The translations under genes were made by a program, and so were the position numbers. 64,000 bases of DNA from Halocafeteria seosinensis. Taxonomy: Eukaryota > Sar > Bigyra > Bicosoecida. Location of the stretch: assembly GCA_001687465.1 (NCBI GenBank), contig LVLI01000359.1, forward strand, positions 18,179-82,178, read 5' to 3'. Shown here in pieces: positions 57,478 to 64,000 of the stretch. The stretch's first letter is position 1; each line of letters begins with the position of its first letter. The notes below the pieces were generated by a model that worked only from the letters and a program-made list of their open reading frames with translations, searched no databases and was not told where the DNA came from.

Positions 57478-57844
57478 GCAACGATAGCCAGATTGGTAGT
57501 ATTGAGCCCGTATAGACGACCCGCATCGTCTCATTATTACTATCGTTTTATCTTAACTAAGGCCCAAATACACTCGTCCTACGAACACCGGAGGGTTTTG
57601 AATTACATAGTCCGGTGCAACTGTGCCCATACATCTTACGCGCTCGGACATAGTGTTCCTGCACAATATTGCTCGACGCAAACTCCAACTGCTACTGGTG
57701 CCCGATGTTTACATGTTGGTAGAGCTTTCTTCAGATGGCACTTCGAAGAGTGCCGCTTGTTCAAAAGTCAAGCCACTTGTCCATATAGATACATAATTCA
57801 GGTGAAATATCACCACCAGGAACGCATTCATTAAAAACCTGCAG
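57478..57844. other. Convergent 3' spacer
   Basis: About 370 bases between the stop codons of the low-complexity gene (plus) and RPC6 (minus). No gene or RNA element was recognised. It should contain both 3' ends. Confidence 0.5.
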
Positions 57845-59460
57845 TCAGATGGATGACATGACTTCTATTCTGCTCTCTGACCATACACACCGGGTAATGC
57901 GACGTACCGGACAGACTCCACACGGCATCTCCGTGACATATTCATGACTGGTAGGAGTTTGTGCTACCTTATATACCGCCTTGTCATCCGGCACTTCCCC
58001 AATTTCTTCCATAAACTCGATATTTCCCGTAGCTCTCGGAGGCCTTTTCTTAATCATGCCGTCGTACCTGAGCGTATCTAGTATCTGTTGTACTTCTTGT
58101 TCGCCCAGTTTCACTTGCGACACTTCTGCTCTGGATATGGCTTCGACAAGCTCACTCCTCGTGCTTGCACTCCTACGTAGAACCTTGTACACAAACTGCC
58201 GTATTCCCTCGATAAAGGCATGGTCCAGTTCTTGTTCGGTATACCAGGGACCCCCTGTGACTTCCTTACTAGGAACTATATCATACATCATATACATTTT
58301 CTTGTTTTTCTGGGCAACCGACTTCACTGATTTAATCAATTGTCGACTTTCTAACCGTTTCAATACTTTGTTTAGCTGATGCTGCGAAGGGAGCTACAGC
58401 TCAATTACGAAAACTACCGTGGGCGCGATAAGTAGCGGGCTCTTTACCTGTTGAAGTTTTGTCGTAGTTTTCAGAGTTCGTGTCCATATACCCTTGTCCT
58501 GACTCCGTTCTATTTGCTGCAATACCATCATTTCTTCCGCCCTGAAATTAAGATAGAGAAAGTTCTTACGGTACTCGCAATGTTGCAAACAAGAGACGAA
58601 GTACGAGCTTACGTTAAGCCAGAATACTTTTCCGCGTCCTCCTTTGGAACCAATTTATAAAGTAACGTGTCGTCTTGTCGGTAGAGTTGCAGACGGTGCT
58701 GCGGTGGTGCAAACGAAAACCAGACAGTGTAAAGGAACCCGGGACTGCCCAAGAGGAGAATGCTTACTTTCCCTAACAGGGAGTTGATAGCTTTTACCAT
58801 ATCATGCTTGGGGCCATCGAAATGGCTCTCAAGATATTCTGTAGTTACTCCTTTCGAAGTATTCTGTAACAAATCTTCAATTTGGTTCTCACTATCCTCC
58901 AAGTTCATTTCCTCAACGGAGCTCCGGCGTTCGACTGAAGACTGACTCTCACTCTTCTGTCGTCTCGACTGCTCCATATCCGATACGGCAGCGGCTGCTG
59001 CTCTGTCCATAGCACTCTGTGTTTCTAGTTTGGACGAAGACTTCGCGTGGTTACTCCGTTTCGACGACGTCTGCTGTCTACCGCTAGCAGCTTTCGCTTT
59101 GGCCGCACTAGTGGATCCTATCGCTACTGATCCAGCGGTACTTTCACCTCCTGTATCGCGCGTAGCAGCCGCGGATTTATTCGCATTGCTATTGGCTCTC
59201 TTTTTCGTGCCACCACTGCCACTTCCACCGCCATTTTGGGAGCTTGCTACTCGTCTTCGTTTGGCAGATGCTGGAGCACTAGGTACCTGGGAGCTTTCCT
59301 GGGACTCCTCGGCCTTGCGCTTGGCTGACAGAGACGCTGTATAGTCTTGTCCACGAGAGTCATTTGAACCCGGGTGTCCATTGCTGCCTCCAGTCAGACG
59401 CCTTAAGCGCGTCGACGATGCTGCCGATGCCGCGGAGGCTGACGCCCCACGTTTCGGCAT
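57845..59460 (-). CDS. POLR3F: RNA polymerase III subunit RPC6 (RPC34) with long N-terminal extension
   Basis: Exons 59460-58768, 58698-58613, 58541-58448 and 58381-57845 join in frame to 469 residues. The first 190 are Ser/Ala/Lys-rich disorder with no counterpart in the usual protein (about 316 residues). Then winged-helix blocks follow: GVTTEYLESHFDGPKHDMVKAINSLL (first), LQLYRQDDTLLYKL, QQIERSQDKGIWTRTL (second), and QLNKVLKRLESRQLIKSVKSV. Next come VTGGPWYTEQELDHAFIE and the C-terminal PCGVCPV cysteine motif of RPC34. RPC6 helps form the RPC3-RPC6-RPC7 subcomplex, opens promoter DNA and contacts TFIIIB. The splice junctions fall inside these conserved blocks, so the join is secure. Confidence 0.9.
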
Positions 59461-59691
59461 TGTTCTCCACCTCTGACCGTGTACGTGAAATTGCGGAAGC
59501 AATGACAATACGGCACTTTAGAGCTCGACCAATGAGACCTTTTTATCGTGGATCAATCGAGTCGACGTAAAGATTGTTGCAAGGCTGTATAGTCAAGGCA
59601 TGGGCAAATGTATATGTGATGTGGTATGGTATGGTATGATTAGTTCAGTTTCTTTTGTTCTTGTTTGGATCTCTATATCATCATCATAGAA

Positions 59692-60572
59692 ATGGCAGCC
59701 ACGGGGCGCAGCATGGCGCTGAAGCGCCTTAATCATGAATTCGTCGGATTATGCTCCTCTTCCTTGGTAAGTCTCCTTTCCATAACATAAACAATTAGAA
59801 CACGCGTTAACGTCCATACCTTGTTTGGTGGTAACGTACTGCAGGCGTTAGGCGCTGATGGTGCTCTGGAAAATAGTGACTGGAACGAAGGCATCGTCGC
59901 GGGACCAGTTTCGCCTGAGAATTTCTTTGAATGGGAATGTTATATAATGGGGCCCATAGACAGTCCGTACGAATATGGGTGTTTTCAAGCAAAATTAACA
60001 TTCCCAGTAGATTATCCCATGAGCCCCGTAAGTGTTACGTGATGAGACGGTGCACCTGCCTATCGTACGAGGGTCACGTATAGGGATGTTGCTTACAGCC
60101 GAAACTGCGCTTTACGCCCTCCATATGGCACCCAAACATCTATAATGAAGGCGAAGTAAGCCGCACATGTAACGAGTTTGTGGTTACTATTCACTACGAG
60201 ATGGTGCCTTCTACAGGAAACTGGAGAAGTTTGCATCAGTATCCTGCATGCGGGGGAAGACCAATTCGGCTACGAAAGAATGACGGAACGATGGAGCCCG
60301 GTACAAAGCGTCGAGAAAATTCTAATGTCAGTTGTTCTTATGCTTGCAGAACCTAACCCAGAGAGCCCCGCTAATGTTGAAGGTAAGTTTAGTCAGTCAG
60401 TTTGTCAATGTCATCTTGCTATATTGTCTTATGCCTGGGTCCCGCAGCGGCTAAGATGTTTCGTGAGAATAGATCAGAATTCAACAGGAGAGTCAAACGA
60501 GATGTAGAACGCTCACTGGGGCTATATTCTCCCACGAAGCGTAACAAAGCGGCATCGGAAGACACTACATGA
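59692..60572 (+). CDS. UBE2G2: UBE2G2/UBC7-type ubiquitin-conjugating enzyme
   Basis: Exons 59692-59766, 59845-60027, 60099-60155, 60217-60382 and 60448-60572 join in frame to 201 residues. [44 protein letters not shown] (catalytic Cys), [20 protein letters not shown] and [15 protein letters not shown] are diagnostic of UBE2G2, the E2 of ER-associated degradation. The extended loop after the Cys ([12 protein letters not shown]), which the class uses for polymer building, is kept though slightly shorter. Oddities: an insert of about 14 residues ([14 protein letters not shown]) before the first strand, four extra residues (ETGE) before VCIS, and a 15-residue tail. The inserts fall at exon junctions, so splice choice may explain them. 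Confidence 0.92.
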
Positions 60573-61055
60573 TCGACGATTCCACTGGTCTTCGGCAGCG
60601 GGATCACACGTCAAACCAACCTACGCAAAGAAAAGGACAACGTAATGGTTTTTGTACTTCTATGCTTTGGAAATGTCGAAGTAACAAGGAAGTGGTCTAG
60701 AGGAGCATCGTTAAAAACTATGCTGGTGCAAAACAAGCGAGTTCGAAACTTCCATGCGAGGTTTCGATCCCACCATTATGAATGAGTCGGACTACTACCA
60801 GGAGTGAAATTCAACATTATCGTAATATTGTGCGCTCCGGGAACGGCACTGACATATCTAACCTATCTACCAACCTAACAATTGAACGCGAGGTCATAGA
60901 AGTGTACCCGCATTGCCAATAGAATATTTATTCTACAGACTCGTACGTTTTTCTTTCATACACTACCCGGGTTTAGCATACTGCGCCACACGCTGCATCC
61001 CACATGAAGGTGTACAATCCTTCACATTCATCGTCCGTCCCTATCATAAGAGGAA
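60573..61055. other. Convergent 3' spacer
   Basis: About 480 bases between the stops of UBE2G2 (plus) and the sulfotransferase (minus). No gene recognised. A GGTTTCGATCC word near 60761 resembles a tRNA B box but no cloverleaf could be drawn around it. Confidence 0.45.
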
Positions 61056-62978
61056 TCAAGTAGCCAGAGCTCTGCTAATAGCTGCTACTCTAATGGACAA
61101 AAGCTTTTGAGCGAATTCAAACAGAGAAAGATCCAGCATGTTGTAAGCTAACGTAGCCTCGTTGGCAGTGTCACTCAGTGGCCAGCGCTCGTTGTCTGAA
61201 GGATGTCGTTCCGTTACTTCTTTAACTGTTCTGTTTGCTACTCCCAGTAACCGACACCAGGGAAGGGAAGGATCGTATTTCCGAATAACTGCGCATTCTA
61301 GCGCAGTGTTGAAAACGCAACTTAGCTTCCTTGTCTTACAGTATTTGTCCGCAGTAAAAGTACCTAGCGGCTCACGAAGCACTTTATCATGACTAAGCTG
61401 TGTGGCGGGAAAATATCTTCCGTCCAGCGTCACTGAAGGCCTCCAGTCCACGGAATACAGGAAGACAGCGATAGATTCCTCTAGTCTCTCCGTCACAATA
61501 AACGCCGGATTCCGAAGTAGCTGGAACTTAGCCTCTCTAAGTGCCGTTTCAGCCCATTTCAGGTATTCTGACGAAAATATAGCTCCGGTGCCATTCTTGG
61601 CACACTCCTGACGGCGACTGCACAGAAACTTCGGTAAGTCCCCAGATTTGATGGCCCTTTGGACCACATCGACAGGAACTAGCTGAGGTTCGACGACCAA
61701 TCCACTAAGCATTTTCACCTGCCGGTTTCGCATTCCATAAGAATGACTCTCGTACTCTAAAAACTTCCTAAAGGCGTTCTCTCGCTCTTTCGGAACCATT
61801 AGCGATAACGAGTTGATGCTCTCGTGGAATGAACGGTGTACTATGTAGTCCCACGGTCTCCAGCCCATGTTGGCCACATATTTAAATTCACTAAATGTTC
61901 GAGGTGCTGGGTGCCTCACTAAAGACAGCAAGCGAACCTGGTCGGGTAGAACATGTTCCATTTCTGCGAGGATGCCATATACGTCGCGAATATGCATGTG
62001 ACAACGTCTCCAATACTTGCATTCCTCGCATTCTGCAACAGAAGCATACCCCGCTCCCACCATTCCTTCGCTTTCTGGAGAGTTGCGGTGGTAGTCGAAG
62101 TGCGGGTGAAGTGCGCCCTTGTACCACGGTGCGACTGCGCTAGCATTGTATGAAGGGAAACTGTATCCGATCTTCGTTTCGGCATATCGCGATATTCTTC
62201 TTCTATCAAGGAATGACACGGGATAGGCAAGATACCGAAATTCTCTGTTTGAGAGGAACCTTGAATGGCTCCAATTAGAGCTCGGCTTTTCATGCGGATC
62301 ATTTGCAATGTCTCTTATATGGCTTTGTTGCGCTTTCGCAAGAACGCTGTGCAACTCTTTGGGCTGAGGTACGAAGGACGCAGCCAATGCGGTTTCTCTG
62401 CTGCAACTTTGGCGTCCCCGTGAGTTGAGTAGCTTAAGGAGCAGTTTGGTTACTGTCTTGCTGGCGGTTTTCTGTATCCTCACGAGTGCACACCACTCGT
62501 TTGGTTTCAGCATGGAGGGGAGAGGCAGTAAATACGTCCCCCCTAAATGTTCTTGCAAGTTGCAGGAGAAGACATTTGGACAATTAGCGAAGAAATTATC
62601 CATGAAAGTCGTAGTCTCGGCAGAAATCCCGAGTTCGCTCCTTGTGCGCTGGAGAGAAGCCTCACTTACAAATGATTCCCGAGAAATGTATCCCTTTGGA
62701 GTATCCCGATTCCCAGAAGGAACGTAAGTTTGGACAGAAGTATTCTTGTTTTGGGTGTCACTCTCATCTATCAGTTCCGACTCGTAGGAGGATCGTGATC
62801 CAGGAACTTCTTTCGCTAAGTTGGACAGCACCTTTCCAGTGACTGTTTCATCTTCTCGGGCAGGCTTATTTCGTACTACACTTTCTAGATTGTGGTAACT
62901 CACAAGGTACACCATAACTGCTGTAGCCGCCGCAAAATAAAATGCCCGCGACAGGCATTGGTGCCGATGTCCGGTCAT
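61056..62978 (-). CDS. Golgi-type type II membrane sulfotransferase
   Basis: A single-exon frame; from the first ATG at 62978 it gives 640 residues. The frame is open another 26 codons upstream without an ATG, so a 5' exon could add to the start. A short basic cytosolic stretch precedes one membrane segment (AFYFAAATAVMVYLVSY, about 12-28), then a lumenal domain. WCALVRIQKTASKTVTKLLL (about 170-190) is the PAPS 5'-phosphosulfate-binding loop of the heparan/chondroitin sulfotransferase group. VRLLSLVRHPAPRTFSEFKY is the 3'-phosphate loop with the conserved Arg and Ser. Cysteines in the lumenal part fit disulfides. It would transfer sulfate from PAPS to a glycan; the acceptor is unknown. Confidence 0.82.
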   Translation of the reverse strand: MTGHRHQCLSRAFYFAAATAVMVYLVSYHNLESVVRNKPAREDETVTGKVLSNLAKEVPGSRSSYESELIDESDTQNKNTSVQTYVPSGNRDTPKGYISRESFVSEASLQRTRSELGISAETTTFMDNFFANCPNVFSCNLQEHLGGTYLLPLPSMLKPNEWCALVRIQKTASKTVTKLLLKLLNSRGRQSCSRETALAASFVPQPKELHSVLAKAQQSHIRDIANDPHEKPSSNWSHSRFLSNREFRYLAYPVSFLDRRRISRYAETKIGYSFPSYNASAVAPWYKGALHPHFDYHRNSPESEGMVGAGYASVAECEECKYWRRCHMHIRDVYGILAEMEHVLPDQVRLLSLVRHPAPRTFSEFKYVANMGWRPWDYIVHRSFHESINSLSLMVPKERENAFRKFLEYESHSYGMRNRQVKMLSGLVVEPQLVPVDVVQRAIKSGDLPKFLCSRRQECAKNGTGAIFSSEYLKWAETALREAKFQLLRNPAFIVTERLEESIAVFLYSVDWRPSVTLDGRYFPATQLSHDKVLREPLGTFTADKYCKTRKLSCVFNTALECAVIRKYDPSLPWCRLLGVANRTVKEVTERHPSDNERWPLSDTANEATLAYNMLDLSLFEFAQKLLSIRVAAISRALAT

Positions 62979-63898
62979 TTTCCACCGAAGAGTATCAACT
63001 CCCGACCAGGAGGCATCAATGAATACATAGCTCTCGTCTTCAGTTGCGTTATCCACTGCCCAAAATGAGGAGTCTAGGAGTCAAATCCTACCCGTGGTTA
63101 CCCGTGCAGACACCCGTAGCATATATATGTCTCCCAAGCGCGGTGCGAGCTAGATGCACTTCCGTCTTAGCAGAAACTTTCACTCTTTCCAACAAAATCC
63201 CCTTGTCAATTGCCTATTCAATTCTGCATGAGTTATCTCATCGATTAAGCGAGCTAGGTTTGTTTTCGAAGCCGAAATCAATCCATTTTCGGCATGTCTC
63301 CGTCTCGGCTTGCGACGGGAAACAGCGCAGTGTCGCGTACCCCTTCAACAAGACAATCATTAGTTGAAATGTGTCCTTCCGGAACAGTACATATTGACGT
63401 CAATAGTTGTTGCGTATTGGGATAGGTGATAGAGTTAGGTAGTAGTGTATCGATCGATGAATGAGCTCCAAAAAGAAGCGAGGTAGTGGGGTGGACAGCC
63501 CTGGCACATCTGGACCATCACCACGTTCTGTGTTCTTCCACAGGAGCGTGTGTCTTGGTAGTGCTACCGGAAGACATGTCTGCGACAGGCTACGCTAAGC
63601 CGATGAACCCTACTCGGAACCGGTCCAACAGGAGCGAGGGCGTTTCGGCTGTTGTCCCTTTGTTGTTGATGTGTGCATTTTCACGGCGGTAGGACCAATA
63701 CCTGTGTACTACCAATACACACGGAAGCTTGTTCCTAATATTAGGTCGGATCCCAGTGATCTTTTGTATCCTGTGGACATGAATTAGCGTCGGTTTCGGT
63801 ACATCTGCGTCGGTGGCGCCCTACAGATTTTACAATGAGCCCCGTGGCCAGAATACACTGTACATGTAATGGGTACAATCCGCACGGTTGGGGGTTGC

Positions 63899-63953
<55 letters not shown>

Positions 63954-64000
63954 GACAGTTAGGGCCACCGGCCTAAAAAAAGTTGACCACACACACACAC
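62979..64000. other. Right-end region without a recognised gene
   Basis: About 1 kb. The left part should hold the promoter of the sulfotransferase. Frames at 63044-63367 and 63486-63692 lack homology. The right end carries CA microsatellites. No RNA gene was recognised. Confidence 0.45.
63902..63950. repeat. (AC)n microsatellite
   Basis: An uninterrupted CA/AC run of about 49 bases. A second CA run begins near 63989 and continues to the window edge, 40 bases further on; they may be one locus interrupted by a short unique segment. Confidence 0.95.

Noticed and set aside
60740-60790. tRNA-like B box (GGTTTCGATCC)
   Set aside because: No complementary T-arm stem, acceptor stem or A box could be drawn around it.

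Overview
This window is nuclear DNA from a gene-dense eukaryote. Genes lie on both strands 10 to about 1,600 bases apart. Most are split by short GT-AG introns, usually 55-120 nt, with GTAAGT/GTATGT/GTACGT donors and TTGCAG/TTTCAG-type acceptors. I joined exons by hand wherever the reading frame closed exactly; all exon coordinates are predictions. The organism probably builds motile cilia, because a CFAP263/CCDC113-type axonemal protein and a RAB28 GTPase lie tail to tail. No plastid gene or strong lineage marker was found. Repeated short surface-protein modules and a glycine-rich secreted giant suggest a stramenopile-like or other algal/protist lineage, but that is inference only.

Layout. 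0-10 kb: the 3' part of a CD2BP2/Lin1 GYF spliceosomal protein; a twin CX9C mitochondrial protein; a decayed partial gene copy beside degenerate ~62-bp repeats; a two-pass propeller/FN3 membrane protein; CSN3 of the COP9 signalosome; and a divergent SMYD-type SET/MYND methyltransferase. 10-23 kb: a two-domain cytidine-deaminase-like protein, then a 3,394-residue USP deubiquitinase. 23-31 kb: an intronless helical-repeat organelle-type protein, ATRIP, and an E2 enzyme. 31-34 kb: RAD51, tail to tail with an LYR-motif protein. 34-41 kb: a 1,999-residue secreted GH43-like, glycine-rich protein, then ribosomal stalk protein P2.

41-52 kb: a nucleotidyltransferase of the terminal uridylyl/poly(A) family, a stretch with only weak ORFs, a ferritin-like DUF455 protein, RAB28 and CFAP263. 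53-64 kb: NOP56, an uncharacterised low-complexity protein, RPC6 of RNA polymerase III, UBE2G2 (ERAD E2), a Golgi-type sulfotransferase, and a terminal 1 kb with CA microsatellites.

Themes rather than operons: ubiquitin and its relatives (USP, two E2s, CSN3), homologous recombination and replication checkpoint (RAD51, ATRIP), RNA processing (Lin1, NOP56, TUTase, RPC6), cilium (RAB28, CFAP263), and secreted or surface glycobiology (GH43-like giant, sulfotransferase, FN3/propeller protein). I saw no operon, CRISPR array, intact transposon or convincing tRNA/rRNA gene. The least described items are the propeller/FN3 membrane protein and its decayed copy, the secreted giant, the deaminase with lost zinc ligands, the P2 stalk tail and the acidic-tailed CFAP263.
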